Shown: in pieces, positions 33,780-44,170 of the stretch
Layout of the letters: every line of letters starts with the position of its first letter
How positions within the stretch are numbered: position 1 is the stretch's first letter
From: Cristatella mucedo
Taxonomy: Eukaryota > Bryozoa > Phylactolaemata > Cristatellidae
Length of the DNA: 64,000 nucleotides
Direction: 5' to 3'
Assembly: GCA_009760855.2 (NCBI GenBank)
Contig: WPIO01000073.1
Location: 1,077,001 to 1,141,000, forward strand
The notes under the pieces: model-generated
What the model was told of the DNA's origin: nothing
Databases searched by the model: none
Seen by the model: only the letters and a program-made list of their open reading frames with translations
Made by a program: the position numbers and the translations under genes

Positions 33780-35430
33780 ATGTATCTCTGTCTGTAGTTC
33801 CTCTAAGCCACAAAGACTGTGTGGGTACATCGCGAAGGAGATTTCCGGTAAGCATTCGGTAGCCAACATACTTCATCTCACGCAACAAAGAGAAAGTGAG
33901 AAGCATAGCTGAGTAAAGAGGGCAGATGAGTTAGCGAGTAAGAAGTAGCAGCTCAGGACGGTTTGAAAGGATGTGCCATAGTCGACAGCAGGACAACAAA
34001 TGTCCTTGAGTGAAAGTTAGTTCCGCAGACTAGGACCTGCAGAGCAAAAGCTTCTGTCGCTAACGGTCTTTAAGGAATGGAACAGCTAATTATTTATTGT
34101 CCATGGAGGACCTGAGGGCACAAGTAGGCTGAAGCTAGTGCAGCAGTTTGGCTAAATGTCAATGAGCAAAGCCTCGGCGAACCTTGTGGGTCAGCGTAAG
34201 AAATTTACTGTGTATCCATTAATCAACCGGAAGCCGTCGAAGCACCTGCAGCAAAGGAGACACGTGGCTGAACCTCTGGGATCTGTTAGCTAGCCTTGCA
34301 ACAACATTCATTACCAGCTGCAGTAGCTTAGTGGCTTTTTGGTAGCCCAGCCAAAATGGAATTGCAATAATCTGGCCGAGACAGAACCAGAGAGCTAGTT
34401 AAATTTTTTGCAAGCCACCGTGGAGGACAGTTCCTATTCGTAGAATGGGATCAGACATAATGGCTAGCTGTGGAGGCAGTCTTCTTAACGAAGCTTTCAA
34501 AATGTAGGCAGTTGTCAATGACCACACCTAATTTTGAGCACACGTGACGGTCGCACATCAGCATAATCTATTAATAAAGCAAAAACAGCAAAGTCTAGTT
34601 CAGCCTTATGCTCGGGTTGTCCTTGAGTAGGAGTCCTGTTTTATCGTCGTTTATTTTTTAAGGAAATTCGGCAACATCCAGGATCGAATAATAATAATAA
34701 TAATGCACTTGATCAAGCACCCTCAGAGAGCTCAATCTCTTCGTAGGCGCTTTACATTTGTCGGCAAGGCAAGCATTCAGTTTATCAGTCGCTGCAGACT
34801 CTGACGGATTAAATGACAAATACAGCTAAATATCGTTAGCATAAAAGTTATAGTATATCACGAACCCGAATCACTTTTCCCCGAGGTTGAGTGTAAATGG
34901 AGAACAGCAAAGGACCGAGGATGGACTTTTGTGGAACCCCACAGGTGACTTGTCTGGTGGATGAGACCTGACCCCCACACGACATGGATTGAACACGACC
35001 GGACAAGTATGATTGAAGCACGCCAGTGCCTTGTCCGCCAGATCGGTCGTTGTTCTCAGTCGTTCAAGTAAGATATCGCATCAAAGTGTCGAAGGCAACT
35101 GGAAGATCCAGCAGGGCCAGGGCTTTGGTATTACCGCCATCCTTGCTAGATAGGGTGTCATTGGTTACACAAAGGAGAGCAGTTTCAGTGGAGTGGTGTT
35201 GCTCGAATCCTAACTGAAATTGTTTGACAATATTCTTTTCAACATGCGACACATAAGCTTCTGACAAAATAGAAAGAAGGGAAATTGGGCAATAGTTTGC
35301 TAGGACTTCTGAATCGAAACCGGGCTTTTTAAGTATCGATCTAATGATATCCGGTTTGGAAGACTTGAGTACAACCCAGTTTTTCAGGGGAGTGTTACAA
35401 ATCTTTTGGTAACTGTGCCAGTCAGCTGTT
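33780..35430 (-). mobile_element. LINE-B relic: RT to C-terminus
   Basis: The minus strand shows, in order, a KKPGFDSEVLANYCPISLLS-like start of the RT (35290-35420), SEAYVSHVEKNIVKQFQLGF and HSTETALLCVTNDTLSSKDG, GGNTKALALLDLPVAFDTL (first RT Asp). Next are [20 protein letters not shown] (34905-34970), then a Tyr-Ala-Asn-Asp block where Tyr-Ala-Asp-Asp is expected (34840). A later C-terminal block near 34030-34100 resembles LKTVSDRSFCSAGPSLRN. A LINE-A tail is inserted at 34687-34764. Stops and frameshifts show it is dead. Confidence 0.83.
34687..34764 (-). mobile_element. LINE-A tail nested in LINE-B
   Basis: The plus strand reads (ATA)n, atgcacttgatcaagcaccc, tcagagagctcaatctc and gcgctttacatttg. 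This inverted 3' tail of LINE-A interrupts the RT reading between a LNACLAD-like and a LPNFLKIN-like block. It is only about 78 bases long, an extreme 5' truncation. Confidence 0.82.
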
Positions 35431-36599
35431 GTGTTTTCGGAGCTTTTTATGCCAGCCTAGTGATGCTATATTGCTTCATGTTAATTTGCCACCCCGGCAA
35501 ATCCCTTCAGTTCTCTCAGCTTTTTCTTCTTACTGACGGAATGGATATTGCGGTCACATGGTACGAATATCATTGTGGAGCATAGCAGATGATCAGAAAT
35601 ATTTTGCGCATTTGTCCTGTAGAGCACCAGCGGTCGTTGTCAGCCAAGATGGCAGTACCATACTCTGCTGGCATCCGGAGCCCAAGTTTCCATACGAGCA
35701 CTCAACGGTATTTACCTTCGTGTGCACTTTTTTCACACTTTGTGGTAAATAGTTCAGCTGTCGAGTGTGCAGAGGTCTTGGCTGTGCTGCTGACCAGAAC
35801 CTCTGGCTCTTGACCGTAACTGCTTTTCTAACGCTCGTTGCCTATTCTGCCTGTCGGCACCGCAGTAATCCAGCTCCTATCACATGATATTAAAGCTGCC
35901 TGAGAATAATGTGTCAGCGTTCGATCTTTTGTAGCCGATAGTGAGAACGCCTGACACCATTGCTGCTGATGAAGTAAGAGGCGCAATTTTTTTCTGCTTG
36001 CACTTCGTTTTTTACTGCTTTTGTTTTGAGCGGTTTCAGTGCTGTCCAAACAGAGTAATGGCAATTTTTGATAATGCCAACTATTTTTATTGGCTTCACG
36101 GAGTGCAAACTTGCTCGTTTTCTAAGGCACCCCAGACATTGGCAGGGAATGGTGTTTGATATGCTTTTGTACTGCTGCTCTTTGGCATTTTCTCTACTAT
36201 TACTCAACTACAAGATGCCATACTAGTTTGCATAGATTGTAAACTTTATGTCTTTCTGCATTTCAAATGCTGTTCGTGGTGGGAGGAAATTGCGGTTACT
36301 TTGTGGGTCTCTTGTCAAGTTACCGTTGACTCTGTCTGTGACTGCCATCTTCACGCCTTAGCATCTTAGCATCCTCTGTACAATTTATTTAAAAATTCAG
36401 AATCCTTGTGTCGTATTATCGCTATGTCATAGCTTATGTATTTTTCTAGCCTGTTCTGCAGCACCTATCTTGCTTTTTTAATATATATGCCTAACGTTGA
36501 CTTATGAAATATTGATGTATCGAAAAAGTGATGTGTAAATAGGAATTCATATAAAAAAGTTCCGATAGTAGTAAAGAAAACGTTACTGCAACCTGCTGT
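35431..36599. other. stretch with nothing recognised
   Basis: T-rich sequence with short open frames on both strands and no family signature. Confidence 0.4.
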
Positions 36600-36990
36600 A
36601 ATCATACACAGTATAGCTGAACTGCTGCACCAGTATCAGCCTCCTCGTTTACTCTGGTCCTCTGTGGACAATAAATTGGCTGTTCTATTCTTATGCTTAA
36701 AGGCTATTGGAGACTGAAGCTTTTGCTCTGCAGGTCCTGGAATGTGGAACTATGTTCCACAGTTCTAACAAAACGACGTCTGCTCTCCTGCTGCCGAGTG
36801 TGGCATATTCTTTCTAGCTGTCCTGAGCTGCTGCTCCAATGCCTCAACTGCCCTCCTGACTCAACTGTGCTCTTCTCTTTGTTTCGTGAGATGAAGACTG
36901 TTGGCAACCGTATTCCTACCGAAAGTCTCTTAGGCTTTGAGTGCAGCCTTTGTGGCTTTCTGGACGTACAGATTAGAGGTACACTGCATT
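36600..36990 (+). mobile_element. LINE-B C-terminal relic
   Basis: The reading IAELLHQYQPPRLLWSSVDN then KLAVLFLCLKAIGD and SFCSAGPGMWN is the LINE-B C-terminal block. The following text (ctgctgccgagtgtggcata, cctcaactgccctcctgact) is shared with 52600-52700 and with the minus strand near 33950. Confidence 0.78.
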
Positions 36991-37084
36991 AGATTACAAA
37001 ATAAACTTACCGAACAGGTAAGCAATTTCAGTGCAAGTGTTTTAATTTGTAGTGCTAAAATAAAGTTACACCACCTCAGTAATC

Positions 37085-38714
37085 TTTAGACCCTATTCTC
37101 ACTGTCCTGCTCCTAGGTTGCATTGATTTGCTGCTGCCATGCATAACTGACATCATTAATATGTCATTAGCCTCATGTCATGTCCCAGCACCTTAAAAAA
37201 AAGCTGTAGTCAGGCCACTACTCAAGAAAGCGACACTAGACAAAGAGAACTTGAGCAACTTCCACCCAATCTTCCTGCCTGGGCATCACTGGCACTGCCC
37301 TGCAAAGGTTCGTCATATCTCAGTGGGAGGCTCCAGAGTATTGATGTGAATGGACAAAGATCTTCCGAGGTGCCTATGAAATATGGGGTACCTCAGGGCT
37401 CCATGCTCGGTCCAGTTCTTTTCACTGTTTATACTCTCCCTCTTGCCGATGTGATTGCCAAGCACAATCTAGGCTTTCACTTCTATGCAAATGAGATTCA
37501 GTTGTACCTTTGTTTTGATCCCTCCCAACCCTCGAGCACATCGAATTCTCTCAACTCTCTTGCTGCATGTATTGATGACATCTGCACATGGATGGCAGCA
37601 GATTTTCTTGAGTTGAATGATGATAAAACTAACTTTCTAGTTATGGGCAAACTAAGTGTCTTTCAGAAATTGGAAAGGCTAACGCTCAAAATTGGCTCTG
37701 CCAGCATATCTCGTGCAAAATCTAGGTGTCATGTTCCAAAGTGACCTTTCGTTAGGCGACTTCATCAGTTCCACAATCAAATCTGCCTACTTTCAGCTAC
37801 ATAACATTGTTAAAATTTGGGCTTGTTTAGATAAGGATACCGTACCTAAGTTGGTCCATGTATTTGTGACATCCTGTCGTGATTTCTGTAACTCACTGCT
37901 TGCTGGCCTACCGGCATATGCAATCAGATGCTTACAGCTGGCGCAAAACTCTGCAGCTAGGCTTGTCTGTCGTGAGTGTTGCAGTTGCCACACCACAGCA
38001 CTTCTTGCCGACCTTCACTGGCTACCAGTCAAGCAACGGATCGACTTAAGGTTTTATCGCTCACTTCTAGGTCCCTTTATTCTTTGGCTCCAGCCTACAT
38101 ATTAGATCTACTCCCCCACCAGGCTAAGCATCGTACCACCCACTTTTTGGAATTTAATTGTTTACCCATACCTCGTAAGAATCTCAAATCCATTGGAGAC
38201 CTTGCATTTAGTTGGTATGCTTCCAAAGCCTGGAACTCACTCCCAACTTGTGTCAAGACATCCCCTGACTTGACCACATTAAAAAAAAAATTTAAAATGC
38301 ACCTATTAATGACAGCATTTAGTGAGTCCCCGTGATTCATCTTTCTTGTGCTTATGCGTGCTGACACTGTTGCATGCTGCCACTAACCACACTTGCATGC
38401 TGACCCTGTGCATGTCACCCCTAACCATGTTATTAAATATAAATATAATTCATTTGTATAGCACCCTAAGAGAACTTAATCTCTATTCAGGCGCTTCGCA
38501 TATGCCACGGGGCTCGAGCTCACGACCTCGGCCAGACCTCGGTCGGGGCGAGCACCTTAACCAGTCGGCCAAACCAGCTCGGCATTTAATGTTGTTTATC
38601 CAATATGATACCGTTCACCAGTCGATCGTGTTTCCTTTGCAGCAAATGTAAATCGCCTCGAAAGAGAGTGAGTTCTCTGAGGGTGTTTTATCAAGTGTAT
38701 TATTATTATTATTA
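37085..38714 (+). mobile_element. LINE-A relic with internal deletion
   Basis: This is the longest LINE-A copy. It begins with an EN-RT linker (LLKKATLDKENLSNF reading near 37205). It then skips most of the RT fingers and resumes at LSGRLQSIDVNGQRSSEV and YGVPQGSMLGPVLFTVYTLP (37380-37440). The catalytic box is Tyr-Ala-Asn-Glu instead of Tyr-Ala-Asp-Asp near 37485. [67 protein letters not shown] and [15 protein letters not shown] follow. The 3' UTR is split by an S2 SINE (38435-38584) and ends in the tail and (ATT)n. It is non-functional. Confidence 0.9.
38435..38584 (-). repeat. SINE S2 nested in LINE-A 3' UTR
   Basis: A minus-strand copy runs from gccgagctggtttggccgac to the aaatgaattatatttatatt tail. 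Removing it restores the LINE-A 3' UTR order seen at 14570-14640 (accatgttatt ... caccagtcgatcg), so the insertion is younger than the LINE copy. Confidence 0.87.
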
Positions 38715-39410
38715 AGCTACAGCTTGTCTGAGCCTCTGACGCATAGAGAAAGCTAAACATTCAATAACATGTGGCCTTATCGTTCTCCAAACGTCATCTA
38801 AACTTGAGAAAAGCTTGGCTTTATAGGTGATTCGACCCACCTGATCTCAGCCTCTTTGATTCACTTATCACTGTTGAGCCACTCGATGGGATCCGCATCA
38901 GAAGATTGCAGAGGCAAAGCCAGGATTGTAATGCCGGGTTGGCAAGGAGTCTGGGGGTAGTGCCCTCTGTAATGGGGGGTCTGGTGTGTCCCCCTGTGCC
39001 TGTGGGTGTCGTGCAGCGTGGCCAAACATCAAGAGACCATCTGCCTTGCGAATGGCCGCTGGCCTCCCGACTAGGTGTCAGACTCGGCTCCCACCTACCA
39101 GGCCAGGGGGGCAGCTGCCAAAATGAAATGTGTCTCTGTATGTAGCTATGCATTGCCGCATAGATCAAGTGGAGGTCATGCATAAGACTTTTCTTAAGAA
39201 CACTAAATGGTCTAAATGCCTTTCGGTTCACCTATGGTAACCAACATACTTCATCTCAGGAAATGCAAACCTAATATCGCATTTCTATGTACCGCGGCTC
39301 CCAAGTTAAAATGCAATGTATAGGTAAAGGAGTTGACATCGTAGTTGAATTAGCCCACTGCCATAGCAAGCGAGTGTGATCGAAAATGATATACCAGAAG
39401 TGACCATCAC

Positions 39411-39459
<49 letters not shown>

Positions 39460-39559
39460 GTGATTGCACACAATATTTAGTTGGTCTCTTGAGACCTGTG
39501 GAGCTCATGAAGGATGCGGTTATCCTCCTGGCTTTGCCTCTGGAAGATTGACTGGGCTA
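38715..39559. other. no gene recognised; AT tract
   Basis: Mostly unassigned sequence. A (AT)n tract occupies 39412-39455. Short similarity to the LINE-B flank (aaccaacatacttcatctca near 39239-39258, compare 33852-33871) suggests further old LINE material. Confidence 0.4.
39412..39455. repeat. (AT)n microsatellite
   Basis: About 22 perfect AT dinucleotides, self-complementary and able to extrude as a cruciform. Confidence 0.95.
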
Positions 39560-40460
39560 AGCTGTTAGCATAATAGCCCTAAACTAAATTACACAGTATA
39601 GCAGGAAAATACTGAATAGGCTTAGGCACAAGCTTGGGGTCATTGGCCTGTTTGAAAAGAAAATGATCACCACGATGGATCATTAGACTAGGTACTTTAA
39701 CGTTCTGGAGTAGTTTTAAATAAACATCTTGGCTCGTGATGCTAAGTATCTGCTGCATAAGAAGCAGCCCCAGACCATGATTTCTTACCGGTTTTCATTG
39801 TCAAATTTCACCTTCATTTCATGGCAATTATCATGAAAACCTTCGTCGGAGCAACGATGCACGTACTGCATACATTTTCAGTTACCAAAAATTGCCAACT
39901 TTTACCAATCACTTACCAAAAGTGAATTACTCTTAATTCTTCATTCGATTTTGCTTCAGTCTTCGTTGGTCAGGTGCACTCTTGCCCTACCCAACTCCAA
40001 ACTAGTTGCTTCACACTGGATGGACAGAAGTGGCTGTTCTTAGAAAACTTACCTTATTCATCTAGTAGACACCTAATCGTATCCCTATCAAACTAGCTTC
40101 CTTGTAACAGCCTTCGGGTTTTGAGCACGAACCTTCAAAAGGGTGAAGTGATGCCTAAATCTTCACTCTTTATCTATCTGACCCTGTTGACATGTGGGCG
40201 GCCTTGTCCGTTGGCAAAATAGAGCCATCTTCTCAGGCGGTACCTCATCGAAGTCTCATCGATTCGCAATTGTATTGCCATTACAATGTTGCCAAGTCCC
40301 GTTTGGCGCCAAGTCCACATTTGGCTCTTCCTAGAGCCAGTCAATTAGATAGGGTTGGACATGCCGATTGACGATGGCATGGGGCTTGGAAATGAGGTAG
40401 CCAGTGCACTGGTATTTTCATACTACTGTGCATGTCGAATTACCTCCGAAAGCGGGCAAT
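39560..40460 (-). mobile_element. heavily decayed Tc1/mariner relic
   Basis: The minus strand reads IMVWGCF near 39770, then LFKQANDPKLVPKPIQYF near 39610-39660. These are the two conserved blocks around the second catalytic Asp of Tc1-like transposases. Many stops intervene. The rest up to about 40460 is assigned by position only. Confidence 0.6.
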
Positions 40461-40769
40461 GCAGTTGTCTTCAATATGCTGTACAATGGGAAAATCTGTC
40501 ATTTTTGAAGGAATTGTAAGGTTCAAAATCTATTCTCTAATTATTTCTCAGGTGCATAAATTGTTTTATCAAGACTCTAATAAGAAGAGCGTTATAGTAA
40601 TCGGCACATTTTTTTTCTTCGTACATCGGTCTATTGTTTTACATTTTAATACCTATTATTCATCACAGACAAGGGGTTGCCGATACTTTTGTGCTCGAGT
40701 GTATATATGTATTCCTGTTTGTAACTCCACAAAGGCTAGGTGGGTGTTACACAGGAGAGCTTTCTATAG

Positions 40770-41020
40770 CGCACTAAGCGGCTTTCTATGCGCATGCGAT
40801 AGCCTACAGGCTTCATCTCACACAGCACAGGAAATACCATACCATACCTGAGTCGGCTGGGCAGTCTCAAGGAGCTAGTAGCTCAGGACGGCTGGAAAGG
40901 ATGTGTCAAAGTCGGCAGCTGGAGAGATGTCAATACGTAAGAATGAAGGGAGTTGGCTCCCCAGTCTAGGGTCTGCAGAGCAGAAGCTTCTATCGCCAAC
41001 AGTCTTTAAGCAAAGGAAAG
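40770..41020 (-). mobile_element. LINE-B C-terminal fragment
   Basis: The plus-strand string agtagctcaggacggctgga ... ctgcagagcagaagcttcta tcgccaacagtctttaag matches 33945-34070, the inverted LINE-B C-terminus (LKTV-DRSF-SAGPSL). Confidence 0.7.
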
Positions 41021-41112
41021 AATGGTTTGGTGATCAGTCAGCTAGTCTGTTTCATCTCATTGTTGATCATTGTGACTCCGAGCTATCACGTATGATGCAT
41101 TTTTTGTTTTAG

Positions 41113-41237
41113 GCTAGTTCTGTTTTGAAGACAGACCTTGTTATGTCAGAGCTGCAGCGACTGAAGCCGCATAGCCATCTCCCGCCTAAAGAGCTGTCGA
41201 AGATGTTCTTCACCACAAGACATGAATGGAGGCCAAG
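41113..41237 (+). CDS. exon-like open frame, unknown gene
   Basis: A strong acceptor (tttttgttttag) precedes 125 bases that read without stop as 41 codons plus two bases, followed by a donor-like ccaag/gtattc. The product contains DLVMSELQRLKPHSHLPPKE and LSKMFFTTRHEWRPR, which look like normal protein and not repeat translation. No repeat family covers it. A phase-2 donor means a partner exon should start with one base. A frame at about 42509-42645 could be coding on the same strand but does not join in phase. I do not recognise the family. Confidence 0.45.
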
Positions 41238-41349
41238 GTATTCGGGCAGTGTGTTATATCGCCAGCCTTTGCTATGTTGCTGACTCTTAATCCAGGGACA
41301 AGATGCTCAGACTTGATTACCCAAGTAATGGGTTTTGAGTCCTGAAGGA

Positions 41350-41483
41350 GGCAATCCTTCAGGACTGCGCCGGTTATGGACTGGCCAAGTCAGTCTCCCG
41401 ACCTTAACACAATCAAGCATTTGTGTGATGGTCGAGTGCCGGTTCCGGCAGCTGGCCATCTGTATCAAGACCTATTGATATTA
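41350..41483 (+). mobile_element. Tc1 transposase C-terminal fragment
   Basis: The reading [19 protein letters not shown] (41378 onward) then PAAGHLYQ matches the C-terminal region of the relic at 12342-12440, base for base over long runs. It joins a LINE tail at the same point as the other locus and represents the S1-free version of that junction. Confidence 0.8.
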
Positions 41484-42140
41484 TAATAATACATTTGTAT
41501 ATAGCACCCTCAGAGAACTTAATCTCTTTCTAGGCACTTTACAGATGCTGTTTGGAAAGCATTAGGAAGTAGTTCAGGTAGGTAGGCCGGAGCTATGGTA
41601 AATGGGTACCTACTAATGAGTGACAGAACTTGGAAGTCTATTCACTACTTGATGGGTAGTCACTGCAGGTTGATGGGGAGGGGTGTAACAGAGCTGCTAC
41701 TCCACGACAAACAAGCCTAGCTGCAGAGTTTTGTACCAACTGTCTCAATACCAAAGTATCTTATTATGCAGGCAATACAACTTGGAATTAGTGGACCTAG
41801 CTTCCACATATTATGCATGCATGTATCAGAATGGCTTTGATATCTCTAAGCATGACCGTGTTGTTCCTACGTTGCCAAGCTGAAAGTCGGCAGACTTTAC
41901 TGTGAAGTTGGTGTGGTCATCTAGTGAAAGATTCGTTTGGACCCTGACCCTGAGACTGTACAGAGGCCGTAGGAGATCGGTTGGCTGAGCCCATTGTAAG
42001 GGTTAGCCTTTCCCGTTTCTGATTGACATTAGGTTTTCTCTCAAATATTACTTAGTTGTATCACCCAGTTGGTGAAAATTTGCTGCCATCCAAGTGCAAG
42101 TGTCAACAATACATGCTGCAAATTTTTGCTATCAGCTCAG
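41484..42140 (-). mobile_element. LINE-A-like relic
   Basis: On the minus strand, IVDTCTWMAANFHQLGDTTK, then NLSLDDHTNFTVKSADFQLG and a C-terminal AYLP block are followed by the tail aaagtgcctagaaagagatt ... gtgctatatacaaatgtatt. The tail joins the Tc1 fragment exactly as at 12136. A deletion has removed most of the 3' UTR after gctttcc. Confidence 0.78.
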
Positions 42141-42960
42141 CCATATCAGATGGGCCAGTTAGTATGCGTCAGGAGGCTCTCAGGTACGGAGCTGGATAAA
42201 AACAGCCAAAGTCGTGCGAAGGAGGAGAAGCTGTGGTCACTTTAATGTGCTCGCTTTAGACGAATGCAACTTTACTTTGTGATCGACACGTGTTAGCTTG
42301 GTGATGTATGGGCATGGATATAGCGCCGTTTTGTGCTAATAGATTCGTTCATGAGCGTCGGCTGGTGCATTTGTTGGTTGTATTTGTGTGCGTGCGCGTG
42401 TGCGTGCGCGCGGGCGTGTGTGTGCGTGTGTGTCTGTGCACTACCTCGCACAGGCTTGTGTAATGTGCTACACTCGAGGCTGGCCATTGTTAGCTGATGG
42501 TTGGCAGCCAGACCTGTTGAAGTTTTTGCTGAGCTCGTCAAGAAGAGGGAGCTTAAATCTTCATTTATTCTAGGCCTGGAAAAAAGAAAGCTAAGCAGAC
42601 GAAGGCGGACAGAGATGGGATGTGAATCGTCCTTCCTGAAATGTACCTAGTAGGACCCGTGGTCTGCCAAAGACGTGCAGGTGGCTTAGACAGCACATAC
42701 TCGCTGTGTATTGTTTGAATGCAAGCGCTGCTGCATGCAGACCGTGCCATCAGCAGATAGCGCATGCTGCTCTGCGTTGTCTGCGTTGTCTGCTGAGCAT
42801 CCGGCTGCTTCCTGCTGCTTCTCTGCTCTTATTCAGGATAAACTGTTGCACAATAGCTTGCCACAAAGTCGATTGCTGCCTGTATGCCTTCGGTCGGTAT
42901 CATTAGTATTTGTTTTCTTTTGCAATTTGCACTTGATATCAGCATTCTGCACTACGAGGT
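42141..42960. other. no assigned gene; possible coding traces
   Basis: A GT/GC-rich run lies at 42385-42435. An open frame at about 42509-42645 (+) reads PVEVFAELVKKRELKSSFIL then GLEKRKLSRRRRTEMG and ends at a stop near 42650. It has no clear start or acceptor. Its amino-acid make-up is protein-like but I cannot place it. Confidence 0.3.
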
Positions 42961-43566
42961 TCACACCACGGTGGGCACGTGCACGGCTCCGGCCCCTGTG
43001 GTGGCAACGGTAGCGTGTCTCGGCGGAACAAGAGGAGTCGAGTCAGGAACGCCTCGCGTAGCGTTTCGAGAGGCGTGCTCGTTCGCCCAGCTGCCGTTAG
43101 CTGAGCTGTCGGCCTGGTCCGACGCTGCCACCTCGGGCCGGTGCCACGACAGACAGCTTGCAACGGACTCTCGTCTGTCGTAGTGTGCGGTGGCTGCACG
43201 CTGTGCAGGAGCGCGGCGGTTGCATCGTGCTGACAGCGTCGCCGTTCGGTTCAGTTCTGTTAGCAGCTCTCCACCGTCCAGGGCATCGTTATTATGGCTG
43301 ATCCTGTAGATGGTTGTCATCTGTTCCTTGGCCCTGGTGGGCTGTGCAGTTGGCGGCCGCGGCACCATCGGAGCAGTGACGCCTGCAGCCTTACTGATTA
43401 CCTGGCTGTACAGCTGCTGATACGGGTTCTTCTTCTCGTGGAAATTTAATCTGTAAGCTGACAAGCTTGGCGGTGCTCTGTCCAGCTCGGCCTTGTGAGG
43501 CATCCAGGCTATGAAGTCAGGCCTATAGGAGAGGAAGCTGCTATGAACTCGTCTCCGTCCTAGACC
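42961..43566 (-). CDS. candidate terminal exon, unknown protein
   Basis: The minus strand has a good acceptor (acttgccgttgcag) followed by a frame open for about 201 codons to a TGA. The first 60 residues, including SSFLSYRPDFIAWMPHKAEL, PSLSAYRLNFHEKKNPYQQL and YSQVI, are aromatic- and charge-rich and look genuinely coding. The rest is Ala/Thr/Pro-rich with MTTIYRISHNND. The pattern of short Tyr/Phe-Lys-Asn-Pro-Tyr motifs recalls small ciliary microtubule-associated proteins, but I cannot name an orthologue. Upstream exons on the minus strand were not found. Confidence 0.4.
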   Translation of the reverse strand, partial: GLGRRRVHSSFLSYRPDFIAWMPHKAELDRAPPSLSAYRLNFHEKKNPYQQLYSQVISKAAGVTAPMVPRPPTAQPTRAKEQMTTIYRISHNNDALDGGELLTELNRTATLSARCNRRAPAQRAATAHYDRRESVASCLSWHRPEVAASDQADSSANGSWANEHASRNATRGVPDSTPLVPPRHATVATTGAGAVHVPTVV

Positions 43567-43615
43567 CTGCAACGGCAAGTAGATGGCTTATGTTTTCCGT
43601 GCAGCATGGGCATAG

Positions 43616-44170
43616 TAATAATAATAATAAGTCGTTTGTAGAGCACCCTAAGAGAACTAAATCTCCCATCTAGCCGCTTTACAACTCCTGCAAGGGAATC
43701 GATACTCAAGGGTTGCTGACATGCCTGGACACGCATGCAAATGCAAACAAGTATCATGCTTAGGCCAGCATGCTAAAGAAAACCAAAAGAACCTCGGGGC
43801 CACCTGTTAGTAGGACATTTGGATAGTAGCGTGCACTGAATCAAGCACAGTGAAGCACGCAAAGCATAAAGCAACAAAAAAACGAGCTCTCTGGACCGGC
43901 TGCAAACCTGAGCAAGACAGAGGCATCTTCAGCTGAGACTAAAAATAGGTAAGTTGATTGCAGGTTGTGACTAGCTGGAAGCGAGTGCCAGAGTTTTGAT
44001 GCACATGAACTGAATCCTCGATCACCGGCAGATTTTAGTTTGGTTCGAGGGACTGGTGCATGACTACTGAGGGACTATTGAGAAGCAAGTGGTGCAAGAG
44101 CACACACTGGTGGTGCAAAAGGATCAGATAGTTTACGAATTCCTTTATCCTGGTTGCTACGCTCAATAAA
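43616..44170 (-). mobile_element. LINE 3' portion, variant subfamily
   Basis: The plus strand starts (ATA)n, then gtcgtttgtagagcacccta agagaactaaatctc. The 3' UTR contains cagcatgctaaag and ggccacctgttagtaggaca, both shared with 53714-54060. Coding traces (GSRTKLKSAG-like) appear near 44030. It is a different subfamily from LINE-A. Confidence 0.7.

Noticed and set aside
37085-38714. Functional retrotransposon gene
   Set aside because: RT fingers deleted, catalytic box mutated, frame broken several times and a SINE inserted in the 3' UTR.
40432-40851. 139-codon plus-strand frame, Phe/Val/Ile-rich
   Set aside because: AT-rich, overlaps the decayed Tc1 and LINE-B fragments. No coding signature.
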